From an uncultured Bacteroidales bacterium (GTDB lineage Bacteria; Bacteroidota; Bacteroidia; Bacteroidales; Paludibacteraceae): 64,000 bases of DNA. The notes beneath the pieces were generated by a model that worked only from the letters and a program-made list of their open reading frames with translations, did no database searches and was not told where the DNA came from. Below, in pieces: positions 1-8,430 of this stretch (its first letter is position 1; every line of letters starts with the position of its first letter). The stretch is from NCBI GenBank assembly GCA_946411385.1, contig CAMKDV010000002.1, forward strand, positions 1-64,000, given 5' to 3'. The translations under genes were made by a program, and so were the position numbers.

Positions 1-94
1 ATGTATAATTAACAAAAAAAATTAATTTTTGTGTCTACTTTTTGCATTTAGTACAATTAGTTAGTCGATTTTATGCAGTTTAGAATTGCATAAT

Positions 95-145
95 TTGCAA
101 AATAAGACGTTTTTTGTGGTGCAAAATTGCAAAATAAGACGTTTT
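95..145 (+). repeat. Direct repeat TTGCAAAATAAGACGTTTT x2 (95-113, 127-145) upstream of the ATPase promoter
   Basis: Two identical 19-nt copies at a 32-nt offset; a partial inverted copy (gacgttttatttgcaa) follows at about 169-184. Confidence 0.85.
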
Positions 146-178
146 GAACAAGATTTTTTTGTAATTTTTGACGTTTTA

Positions 179-210
179 TTTGCAAATGTCATTTATTTTT
201 CGTACCTTTG
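179..210 (+). promoter_or_regulatory. Bacteroidetes-type promoter (TTTG-N20-TAccTTTG)
   Basis: TTTG at 179-182 and TACCTTTG at 203-210, 24-nt start-to-start spacing, 26 nt before the ATG at 236. Confidence 0.75.
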
Positions 211-235
211 CAGCGGATTATTAAATTACTTCATT

Positions 236-1516
236 ATGCGGAACTTGGAAATAATCTTGTCCGACCAGCGTCAGGAACTTCTTAATACGGATTGTTCGGC
301 TTTATTGAGTCGTAAAGAAGAAAAGCAAATAGACCTGAATAGCAAGTTGGCACAGGTGGTCATCGGCGTACGCCGTAGCGGAAAGTCCATGCTTTGCCAG
401 AAGGTACTCCTTGAAAGCAAGGTCAAGTTCGCTTATGTCAATTTTGACGATGAGAACTTGGCGGACATTCAAGTATCCGAGTTGAACGACATCATCGAGA
501 CGCTTTATCGTATCTACGGCGATTATACCCATTTGTTCATAGATGAGGTTCAAAACGCTCCACGCTGGCCACTATTCGTCAACCGTTTGTTGCGTCAAGG
601 CTTGCACTTGATACTGACCGGAAGTAACGCAAATCTTTTGAGCGATGAACTGATAACGCATTTAACCGGCAGATACAACGAGATACGCCTGTTCCCATTC
701 TCCTTTGAAGAGTTTTGCCGCATCAAGAATGTGGATATGCATGGACAGCACACCAAAGCTATCGGCTTGCGCGGGCACGCGCTGAACGAATATCTGAAAG
801 ACGGCGGTTTTCCGGAAACGATGGATGATTCTCTGGACAAAACGGCCTATACCAAGACCTTGCTTGATACGATCATTAAGAAGGATATATGCAAGCGTTA
901 TAAAGTGCGTTATCCGGCTTCGTTGCGCCAAGTGGCAGATACGGTTATCGACAATTTCTGTCAGGAGATCAATTTTGAAAACATCCGAGAGACGTACGCT
1001 ATCCATTCTGTTCAAACGGTAAAGAACTATGTGTCGTATCTGAACACCGCTTACCTTGCGCGCATACTGCACAAGTACTCTTTCAAGAGTGTGGAGCGGC
1101 AGTCCAATCAGAAAGCATACATCATCGACAATGCTTTTTTGAGCAATAGGGACAATGCTTTGCAACCCGAAAATTTAGGCTGGCGATTGGAAAATACCGT
1201 AGCTATAGAGTTACTGCGTCGGCAGGTATATGCAGATGAACAACTATATTTCTTGCGCGAAAGTAATCGTTATGCGGTAGATTTTGTGCGTACTCAAGCA
1301 AATAAGGTTCAGGAACTGATACAAGTCACTTACGATTTCAGTAGCCCGTCTGTCAAATTGTTCAATCGTGAAGTCGGCGGACTGACTAAGTCTTCCCAAA
1401 TAACCCATTGCGACAACTTGACCTTGATCGTAATGTATGGAGAAACGGGAATCATTGAGCACAACGGCAAGAAGATACGCGTTGTCAGTGCCGCCGAATG
1501 GCTGATAAATCAATAA
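236..1516 (+). CDS. AAA-family ATPase, DUF4143-type
   Basis: Walker A GVRRSGKSML, Walker B LFIDEV, LTGSNA and LTGRY motifs. ORF track start at 86 is a TTG upstream of the promoter; ATG at 236 is preferred. Confidence 0.85.
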   Translation: MRNLEIILSDQRQELLNTDCSALLSRKEEKQIDLNSKLAQVVIGVRRSGKSMLCQKVLLESKVKFAYVNFDDENLADIQVSELNDIIETLYRIYGDYTHLFIDEVQNAPRWPLFVNRLLRQGLHLILTGSNANLLSDELITHLTGRYNEIRLFPFSFEEFCRIKNVDMHGQHTKAIGLRGHALNEYLKDGGFPETMDDSLDKTAYTKTLLDTIIKKDICKRYKVRYPASLRQVADTVIDNFCQEINFENIRETYAIHSVQTVKNYVSYLNTAYLARILHKYSFKSVERQSNQKAYIIDNAFLSNRDNALQPENLGWRLENTVAIELLRRQVYADEQLYFLRESNRYAVDFVRTQANKVQELIQVTYDFSSPSVKLFNREVGGLTKSSQITHCDNLTLIVMYGETGIIEHNGKKIRVVSAAEWLINQ

Positions 1517-1524
1517 ATGTATAG

Positions 1525-1635
1525 ATTCACAAATATTGTGGCAAAAATCATAATTTCGTAGAAAACCTCTTAGGGAAATACTCTAAAAAGTTACTTGACG
1601 AAGCAGAGATTGGTCTCATGGGATTTAATGAATAA
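1525..1635 (+). pseudogene. Possible C-terminal remnant of a truncated gene
   Basis: Open frame without start: IHKYCGKNHNFVENLLGKYSKKLLDEAEIGLMGFNE*; protein-like composition, not assigned to a family. Confidence 0.25.
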
Positions 1636-1641
1636 GACAGC

Positions 1642-1870
1642 GGACATAAAAAGCACAGGCAAACGAAGCTCATAGATAAGATAAAGTCGACAACTTCTCA
1701 GCAAAGCCCCATTCGCCCATGCTTAAGCATGAACAACAGGGACATATTCTTTTGCTGAATTGAAGTTGTCGACTTTTATCTATGAAATAATATGCCTGTC
1801 TGCGCTATGCGCTAATTATGTCCTCCTGTTTAACGTCTAAGATGCTGACGTCGCTTTCTGACAGAAAGCA
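1642..1870. repeat. Long nested imperfect inverted repeat (structured RNA or MITE-like element)
   Basis: Arms 1671-1705 and 1750-1784 (catagata(ag)aaagtcgacaacttc...), outer arms acaggca/tgcctgt and ggacata/tatgtcc, central palindrome CATGCTTAAGCATG (1718-1731), adjacent hairpin GCTTTCTG-A-CAGAAAGC (1853-1869). Confidence 0.75.
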
Positions 1871-2035
1871 TTTGCAAAGTTACTACATTTTTTTGAATTA
1901 TGCAAGTTATTCGTTCTTTTTATAATGAAATTTGACATAAAAATTGAATAATTGTATCTCTAATATTCACCTATTAGGGGAACGGATAAGTATCAACGCA
2001 CGCAATAATAGTCTTGCCTTCATAACTTTAATATG

Positions 2036-3067
2036 TCATAGTTTCTTTAATTCCTCCATTATTCTAAATGTATCTCTGAGGGATGTAAGGTCACTTTGTA
2101 CATTTTCTTTTATTCCCTCAACTGCATTTGCAAAGGCTTGAATCTCATTGTAAAAGCCTTGTGTATATATCTGGTTATTTACAAGTGTAGGTAAGAAATT
2201 GTTGCGTTGTGATAGAAATTCTACTATCTTATTATGATGTCGGATTTTCTCCATGGGGACGCCCAAAAATACTAATGGTTTGCGTTCATATGTGAGCGTA
2301 TCCATTTGTGACAGACAGTAGATTCCGGAATGTGTAGATACTTTTAGAAATTCTTCAGCACTTTCCCACGTGTATACTGTAGAAAGTTCCATAGTACCTA
2401 TGATTTGTGGATGTCTGAGCATAATAAGATATGAAGTAGGAGCAACCTTTTGGCATGTTATGATTTCCGGCTTTCCAAAAAGATAGCATACAAGGTCAAT
2501 GGGATGAATGTACAGGTCAAAAACGGCACCCCCTTCTGGATATGCACCGATTGTATAATGCAAGTCATAATTTATAAGACATTCATTTTGTATTCGCTTT
2601 TTTAAAAGTTGAACGGCAGGTGCATAGCGTTTCTGCATGCCAACGATTGCGACGGGCGAATGGTACGTTTGCTTGTGTTCTATAAGTCTGTCAAGTTCCT
2701 GTATAGAAAAGCAAGGCGGTTTTTCTACAAAGAGTGAGTTGCCACTTTGTAATACTCGCTTTGCGATAGCAAACTGAGAAACAGGTGAAGTGGATACGAA
2801 TATACCTTTGATAGTATCATCCATTAATATCTCATCAATAGAAGTGGTCGCTTTACTATTCGGGAACTTTTTCTCAATCAGTTTGGCCTTTCTTTCCGAG
2901 GTAACACAGATATATTTTATCGGAATCTGTAAATATTGAACGACAGGATATAAGTTAGACAGCGAATGTTGCCCCATGCCCACAAAGGCATATTGGCATT
3001 CATATGTCCGAGCAAGGTATTGCTCCGTGCGGAAGCGTTTGTATCTATCAATTAATTGTTGTATCAT
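2036..3067 (-). CDS. Gfo/Idh/MocA family oxidoreductase
   Basis: Protein YAFVGMGQHSLSNLYPV...FVEKPP...; start at 3067 overlaps the upstream stop by ATGA. Confidence 0.8.
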   Translation of the reverse strand: MIQQLIDRYKRFRTEQYLARTYECQYAFVGMGQHSLSNLYPVVQYLQIPIKYICVTSERKAKLIEKKFPNSKATTSIDEILMDDTIKGIFVSTSPVSQFAIAKRVLQSGNSLFVEKPPCFSIQELDRLIEHKQTYHSPVAIVGMQKRYAPAVQLLKKRIQNECLINYDLHYTIGAYPEGGAVFDLYIHPIDLVCYLFGKPEIITCQKVAPTSYLIMLRHPQIIGTMELSTVYTWESAEEFLKVSTHSGIYCLSQMDTLTYERKPLVFLGVPMEKIRHHNKIVEFLSQRNNFLPTLVNNQIYTQGFYNEIQAFANAVEGIKENVQSDLTSLRDTFRIMEELKKL

Positions 3068-4125
3068 TGTATTGCTTTTAAGTATCTGTAATAGGTCTGT
3101 TTCGGGTTTTCTGTCCATTGATACGGACCATAGAATTTTTCAATAACCCATTTGGGGAACAACCGTTCAAGATTGCGCATAAGAATGATGTCGTACTTAC
3201 GATGAAAGTTTATCCAACATCCATTGCAGTGTTTTGAATACCGACATTGTGTCTGGCAAGAAGTTGCGCTATTGAAAATCTCGTCCAATGAATTCTGATG
3301 AATGTTACCGAGCATAACGTCAAGATTTTGACAAAGAGGAACATCTCCATTGCTATGTATTACGAGACTACTCATAATACTTTGGCAACGCAACTTTAGA
3401 TTGCCGTTTCGCCATTGGTCATAAAGAGCCACAAAGTCGTAGTTTTCTTGTGTGTCATGAATGTTTTGCGGGATATGCCCGATAAAGTCTGTTGCGGATA
3501 GTAATTCGCTCGTCGTGTCAAAGAAAGCCATAGTGCCGTAAATCCCGATGCGTACGTCAATCTTGTATTTCTTTGCAATTTCAATCACAAATGCCATATC
3601 GTTGAAGCTATTCCACGGCGAGAGGCAAAACATCAGCGACAAAGGCACCTCGTTTCGTAAGGTTTCTATAACTTCAATAACATAATCATATCCGTCGCGT
3701 CCTCGCATATACTTATATGTTTCCCGTCCACCGTCCAGGGAAACATACAGATGCCTTGGATGATATTTCCTAACGGCTTCGATAACCAGATGCGGAGCAA
3801 GGCAATTGGACAAGAGCGTGTAATTTGGATGGTTTGCTTGAAGCCATGCCATTATTTCATAGGCTTGTGGGTGCAAGACGAATTCACCACCTTCTAAGCC
3901 AATGGTTGTTCGTGAGGTGACACATTGGCTCTGCACAATCCGCTGAATATCTTCTAATGCAAGATGTTTTACCGGTCTTTTCTGCCAAATATTACAATGT
4001 TTGCATTTGGATTGACATGCCGTAGTGGCATAAATCATTAGTTGCGACAAACGCTTGTGACGCGGTCGCATATTGTTGTTCACATATAAAAGCCCATTGT
4101 AGGCATAATCAATAATTGAGTACAT
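3064..4125 (-). CDS. Radical SAM/SPASM domain protein
   Basis: CQSKCKHCNIW (CxxxCxxC) and C-terminal Cys-rich CQTQCRYSKHCNGCW. ORF track start (4161, TTG) lies in the promoter box; ATG at 4125 preferred. Confidence 0.85.
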   Translation of the reverse strand: MYSIIDYAYNGLLYVNNNMRPRHKRLSQLMIYATTACQSKCKHCNIWQKRPVKHLALEDIQRIVQSQCVTSRTTIGLEGGEFVLHPQAYEIMAWLQANHPNYTLLSNCLAPHLVIEAVRKYHPRHLYVSLDGGRETYKYMRGRDGYDYVIEVIETLRNEVPLSLMFCLSPWNSFNDMAFVIEIAKKYKIDVRIGIYGTMAFFDTTSELLSATDFIGHIPQNIHDTQENYDFVALYDQWRNGNLKLRCQSIMSSLVIHSNGDVPLCQNLDVMLGNIHQNSLDEIFNSATSCQTQCRYSKHCNGCWINFHRKYDIILMRNLERLFPKWVIEKFYGPYQWTENPKQTYYRYLKAIQ

Positions 4126-4148
4126 AAAAAAATCGTTGCAGTTTCTAC

Positions 4149-4180
4149 TTATATAGTACAAAACTGCAACGAAGGACTGC
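4149..4180 (-). promoter_or_regulatory. Bipartite box GCAGTC-N15-GTACTATATAA upstream of radical SAM gene
   Basis: Plus strand ttatatagtac-N15-gactgc; same motif and spacing at 4749-4780 and 6476-6507. Confidence 0.8.
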
Positions 4181-4193
4181 GTGAAGATGAAAG

Positions 4194-4718
4194 TTATTTC
4201 TTTAGTTTTCCTTTACTTTCCAAATATGTTGTAAATAATTCCCATTGTGAAGCATTTTTCTGCTGATTAACTTTTACTGCATCCGAATCAAGGTATTGGA
4301 GAGGGTAGCTGTCATAGAGATAATATTTTCCGTCTATATTTGTAGATTCTTGATTGCCGTAACATAGCACAAGATTGTCATAGATGCGGTTATCCCATAA
4401 GCCGACAAAACTGCTGACCACAAACAAGTTGCTATCATCCAAGTAGAATTCTATTTCATTGAAAGGCTGTAGACGCTTGTATAAAGGTACAGACATGTTT
4501 CTGAATATGATTTCCCGTGTGTCCACATCGAACCATTCAATGTCTGCTTCTGAGAACAGGACTTCATGGTTGGTGTTTGTGCCAGAATGAGAAATACCAC
4601 ATGCGTAAAGTGGGGCTTTGTGGAATTTTTCTACTTCTTTGTCTTGGCTGCAAGCTGTCATGGTAATGCTGGTAATGGCTATCGCCATCATCCATGCGAG
4701 GATTTTGTTTTGTTTCAT
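4194..4718 (-). CDS. Small secreted lipoprotein-like protein, unknown function
   Basis: Signal peptide MKQNKILAWMMAIAITSITMTACSQ with lipobox-like TAC; no recognised domain. Confidence 0.6.
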   Translation of the reverse strand: MKQNKILAWMMAIAITSITMTACSQDKEVEKFHKAPLYACGISHSGTNTNHEVLFSEADIEWFDVDTREIIFRNMSVPLYKRLQPFNEIEFYLDDSNLFVVSSFVGLWDNRIYDNLVLCYGNQESTNIDGKYYLYDSYPLQYLDSDAVKVNQQKNASQWELFTTYLESKGKLKK

Positions 4719-4748
4719 GTCTTTTAATAGTTAAAAGTGTCTCTTTAT

Positions 4749-4780
4749 TTATATAGTACTAAAAACATTAAAAAGACTGC
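4749..4780 (-). promoter_or_regulatory. Bipartite box GCAGTC-N15-GTACTATATAA upstream of lipoprotein gene
   Basis: Plus strand ttatatagtac-N15-gactgc, 5 nt from the end of the sigma-barrel gene. Confidence 0.8.
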
Positions 4781-4784
4781 ATGA

Positions 4785-6455
4785 CTACCATGTGAATCTT
4801 ACTCCTAATGGTATAGTAAAATCAAATGGGCGTTCTGTCCGATATGTCTCAATACCTTTTGTCAAGGGCGCGTAATAATTTATATTGGGCTCCAGATATA
4901 GTGTCATATGCGGTATTACTTCATATTGAACACCTGCCCCGATACCCACAGACAACATCCACGGAGCATTGATAACAGGCTCTGTAATCGACGATTGTTC
5001 AATATCAGCATAAGGTCCTCCATATATATAATTTGTAGTCATACTACCGCCTATAGGCATATCCAGTTGTAAACCTCCGGAAGCATAGAGATTCCAATGC
5101 GTGCCGCCGGTTAATTTGTAACTGAATCTCAATGGTATTCCTAAATAGTGCAATTTCTGTGAACGCTTAATGAGAGTGTTCTCATTTCCGCTTTCGTAGT
5201 TGGATCTCAATAAGGAATAGCTGAGACCTGTGGATAGTGACCATCTGCTGTTTAATTGTCTGCTTAGTGATATTTGTACTGTAATAGGCATGGAATGGTG
5301 TTTCTTCTCTGTCAGTGAATCCATTGGATGGTAGGAATTAAATATGGCTACTCTACGCATGTTTTGTGCATTAACTGAATCCATCATATCAACATTATTA
5401 TTTACGTATTCCATATATTCGCCCCAATTATACAATCTCGCGGATGGAGCACCGGCAACAGACGAAGAAGGTATGGTCATATAGTTGTCTGTGCGATTAA
5501 TATCCGGCAATGCTGTAACGGAATATGCTAATGCTAAATGCCAGTTATGCTTTCTTTGTGTCTTGATTATATTTATTGCATCATTCGTGGTATAATTATC
5601 CTTAGGAACACGTCTGTCTATATGTACTGAAGGTATAGTATCGATTGACTTTTGATTAGCTGTAATTGGCGAAAGCGTATCTATGTTATGCAGCGAATCT
5701 GAATTATGCACTATCAGGGCAGATAATGTGTCTTCGTTTATCGGAATATATTCTTGCGCGATTGCCTTTTCTTGATATTCTGTTGTATGCAATATCCAAG
5801 TGTTCGTTGTATCATTGTCATGTTTTTCTTCATTGCCGGCAATAATTGTTTCTTTAATGTCATTGTCTCCTTTTTTGAGCAATAATATAGGTAGTTGAAT
5901 TAATAGTAATAGAAGCAATACCCAATATTGCTGCATCATTTTACGGAGCATCTGCTTGGCACGCGTAAGTTGTGAGGAAGACGAATGCGGTTCTATACCA
6001 AGCATAGCCGCAATTTCTTTGTGGGTAAGACCCTCAAAAACGGAAAGATTGAAAACTTGCTTATACCCTTCAGGAAGTTTGTCAATTAGTTTTATCACTT
6101 CTGGTAGTGGAATACCCCTTACATCTGTTGCCCCTTCTTCAATAGGTGGAATTTCAAGTTCGTTGATTTCTTCAAGGGATATTGTAGGTAAGACTTCTGC
6201 GTAATCATTACATTTCAATGCTACGTTTCTTACTATGGATATCATCCACGCTTCTGCCTTACTGTCCTCGCGCAATGAATCAAGAGATGTAAATATAATA
6301 ACGAATGCGTCATGTAGTGCATCGTTAACCATATCTTCATTACTGATATACCGCCGGCATACACTCCTCAATCGTGGAGCGTATGACTTGTATAGTTCAC
6401 CAAGGGCATCCTCTTCTCCCTTCCTACATCGTTCTATCAGTGTTTCTATTCCCAT
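4785..6455 (-). CDS. Sigma-70/ECF-like factor fused to inner-membrane helix, linker and outer-membrane beta-barrel domain
   Basis: Sigma2-like ELYKSYAPRLRSVCRRY..DALHDAFVIIF; sigma4-like KQVFNLSVFEGLTHKEIAAMLGI..SSSQLTRAKQMLRK; helix YWVLLLLLLIQLPILLL; C-terminal alternating strands (GIPLRFSYKLTGGTHWNLYASGGLQLDMP...TIPLGVRFTW). ATG at 6455 (the 6464 start is GTG). Confidence 0.85.
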   Translation of the reverse strand: MGIETLIERCRKGEEDALGELYKSYAPRLRSVCRRYISNEDMVNDALHDAFVIIFTSLDSLREDSKAEAWMISIVRNVALKCNDYAEVLPTISLEEINELEIPPIEEGATDVRGIPLPEVIKLIDKLPEGYKQVFNLSVFEGLTHKEIAAMLGIEPHSSSSQLTRAKQMLRKMMQQYWVLLLLLLIQLPILLLKKGDNDIKETIIAGNEEKHDNDTTNTWILHTTEYQEKAIAQEYIPINEDTLSALIVHNSDSLHNIDTLSPITANQKSIDTIPSVHIDRRVPKDNYTTNDAINIIKTQRKHNWHLALAYSVTALPDINRTDNYMTIPSSSVAGAPSARLYNWGEYMEYVNNNVDMMDSVNAQNMRRVAIFNSYHPMDSLTEKKHHSMPITVQISLSRQLNSRWSLSTGLSYSLLRSNYESGNENTLIKRSQKLHYLGIPLRFSYKLTGGTHWNLYASGGLQLDMPIGGSMTTNYIYGGPYADIEQSSITEPVINAPWMLSVGIGAGVQYEVIPHMTLYLEPNINYYAPLTKGIETYRTERPFDFTIPLGVRFTW

Positions 6456-6475
6456 AATGGGCACTATGTCTCTAA

Positions 6476-6507
6476 TTATATTGTACTAATTATTTGGAAA
6501 AGACTGC
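6476..6507 (-). promoter_or_regulatory. Bipartite box GCAGTC-N15-GTACAATATAA upstream of sigma-barrel gene
   Basis: Plus strand ttatattgtac-N15-gactgc; matches the two downstream units. Confidence 0.8.
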
Positions 6508-6539
6508 ATGTCATAATAATTTTTTCATTTTTTTGCCCA

Positions 6540-6570
6540 CAAAGGTACAATATTTTTTGAAATATACAAA
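6540..6570 (-). promoter_or_regulatory. Probable primary-sigma promoter (TTTG..TAccTTTG) upstream of sigma-barrel gene
   Basis: Minus-strand TACCTTTG (6547-6540) with TTTG at 6570-6567; spacing 23 rather than 24. Confidence 0.5.
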
Positions 6571-6640
6571 TAATCTTTTGATTAATTTGCGTGTGCGTTC
6601 AATTCATGAAACGTACCTCACCGAAAAATAGCATAAAAAG

Positions 6641-6660
6641 AGTGCCCTCATTCGGGCACT
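6641..6660. terminator. Rho-independent terminator of the Detocs-like operon
   Basis: AGTGCCC-N6-GGGCACT flanked by A/T tracts, about 80 nt past the dtcC stop. Confidence 0.75.
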
Positions 6661-6739
6661 ACTTTTGCAGAAATGCATACAATCGTTATTGTTATACGCG
6701 TATATATCAGATATTGCGTTTGCTATAAAAAAGATATGT

Positions 6740-7984
6740 CTACAACATCTCTCTTATAAATTCATATAAAAAGACCCCACTACTATAACTGCATGTTTTA
6801 TGATGGTCGTCTTTCTTTTTTATATTTGCAAAATCAGAAACAGCTTTAATCCAAAGAGCTTTCTTATCTAGAGTGTGAGCTGTTGTATATAAAGCAAATC
6901 CTTCCATATCTAATGCTTGCAGTTTTCTCTCGTCTTTTTTTAATTTGTCGATAAAAGAGGATGATGTTACTACAAATGGCCCACATACCGTCTTTGAAAT
7001 ATATGCGGATACATTGTCCTTTTCTTCTTTTAAATTTGCGTCATGTATAGTATTGTTTATGGTTCTCATGTGTTCAGGATCTGATATGAAATCTGATACC
7101 AATGATATTAATTGTCGAGAAGCGGGAATCTGGTTCATTTCTTTAAGGAATTGTAAGTCTCCATTTTCCGACTCTGAAATTTTACCAGATGCATAGTCGT
7201 GTATGGCATCTGCTATGATAATATCATCCAATGATACAACTCCATTATCTATTCCGGCAGTAATACCTGTCATAAAAATTTTGTCTACGTTAAAACGGTT
7301 GTACAAAGTTGAAGCTAATACGGACGTAGTGCATATACCAGGTTTATTTGCGCACGCAGCAATAATCCGATAATCTTTAAGATGGCTTGTTGTAATTGTT
7401 GTGGTCTTAAAAACAAAAGGAAGTCCATTTACATGTTTTGTGTCCCATTGAGAACCGGCAAAAGCTTTTAGCATTTGACTGAATTCTTCAGAAAGAGCAC
7501 AAATAATCCCAATATCATATTTATCACGATTAAATATAGATGCTTCAAGATCTTTTTTCATTTGCCCTAATTGACAAACTTTATCTTTTAATTGATTCTT
7601 CCAATCATTATTTTTACGAGAATAGAACAAAAGATACCATAATTTATCTTTGAATTCCTTTTGTTGTTCAGAAAACTCGCCTTCATATTCTGTCAAACCA
7701 ATTATTTGAGTTGGTTTTTTGATGCTTTGATTAATGTATATTTCTTCCATTAATTCAACACCTCCACGATGATTTATTTCCTGATCCTGGTCATTCTTAT
7801 GTTCTGGAAGAACCATGTCAAGAATGAGCAAATCATATGTTTTCATTTGCAGTTTTTCTCTACCATCTACTAAACAATCTGCTTCATCAATAGATATTTC
7901 TCCCGTGGTGAATAGGGGCTGAATGACAGCCTTTAATGATTCCCTTTTTTCTTGGACATCATCAAGTATAAGTATTGTTATCAT
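6740..7984 (-). CDS. dtcC: Response-regulator receiver fused to nucleoside-phosphorylase-like effector (DtcC-like, Detocs)
   Basis: Receiver ILILDDVQEKRE..LLILDMVLPE; PNP-like YDIGIICALSEEFSQML..DKIFMTGITAGID..IIADAIHDY..ALDMEGFALY. ATG at 7984 overlaps dtcB stop (ATGA). Confidence 0.85.
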   Translation of the reverse strand: MITILILDDVQEKRESLKAVIQPLFTTGEISIDEADCLVDGREKLQMKTYDLLILDMVLPEHKNDQDQEINHRGGVELMEEIYINQSIKKPTQIIGLTEYEGEFSEQQKEFKDKLWYLLFYSRKNNDWKNQLKDKVCQLGQMKKDLEASIFNRDKYDIGIICALSEEFSQMLKAFAGSQWDTKHVNGLPFVFKTTTITTSHLKDYRIIAACANKPGICTTSVLASTLYNRFNVDKIFMTGITAGIDNGVVSLDDIIIADAIHDYASGKISESENGDLQFLKEMNQIPASRQLISLVSDFISDPEHMRTINNTIHDANLKEEKDNVSAYISKTVCGPFVVTSSSFIDKLKKDERKLQALDMEGFALYTTAHTLDKKALWIKAVSDFANIKKKDDHHKTCSYSSGVFLYEFIREML

Positions 7985-8430
7985 AAGATTATTTTTTGAA
8001 TTTGTTTTTTTAGTTCGTTTTTCCAATCGTTTTTCTGCGAAGAATAATAAATATAAGATTTGTAATTTTGAGGATAGTTCTCTTTTAACTCAATATCAAA
8101 TGCTTCTAATTGTTTGCGTCCAAATACGTTGTACATCGTGACAATAATAACAGGTGTTGTTATTTGGCGAAGAAACATCCCTTCGAGTATATATTGTCCC
8201 GCTGAGGGTTCTGGTAATCCACCACTAACATCAGTGTTTAAGTCGTACGTAGACATTGACATATCCAAAAGTATAAGTGCGTATTCACTTCCATGTTCAA
8301 AAATTTCTTCTTGTGCAGAATTATATGATGTGCGGTGATTAACTTGAAAATCAGGAAATTCTGACTTTAGAAAAGCAAGTATATTATTTGCTTTTTCTTC
8401 GTAATCTTCAATTAATAGTATTCTATTCAT
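7981..8430 (-). CDS. dtcB: Stand-alone response-regulator receiver (DtcB-like)
   Basis: MNRILLIEDYEEKANN..ALILLDMSMS; C-terminal KNDWKNELK resembles KNNDWKNQLK of the dtcC receiver. Confidence 0.8.
   Translation of the reverse strand: MNRILLIEDYEEKANNILAFLKSEFPDFQVNHRTSYNSAQEEIFEHGSEYALILLDMSMSTYDLNTDVSGGLPEPSAGQYILEGMFLRQITTPVIIVTMYNVFGRKQLEAFDIELKENYPQNYKSYIYYSSQKNDWKNELKKQIQKIIL

Noticed and set aside
3064-4161. ORF-track start of the radical SAM protein at 4161
   Set aside because: TTG start inside the bipartite promoter box; ATG at 4125 gives a consistent leader.
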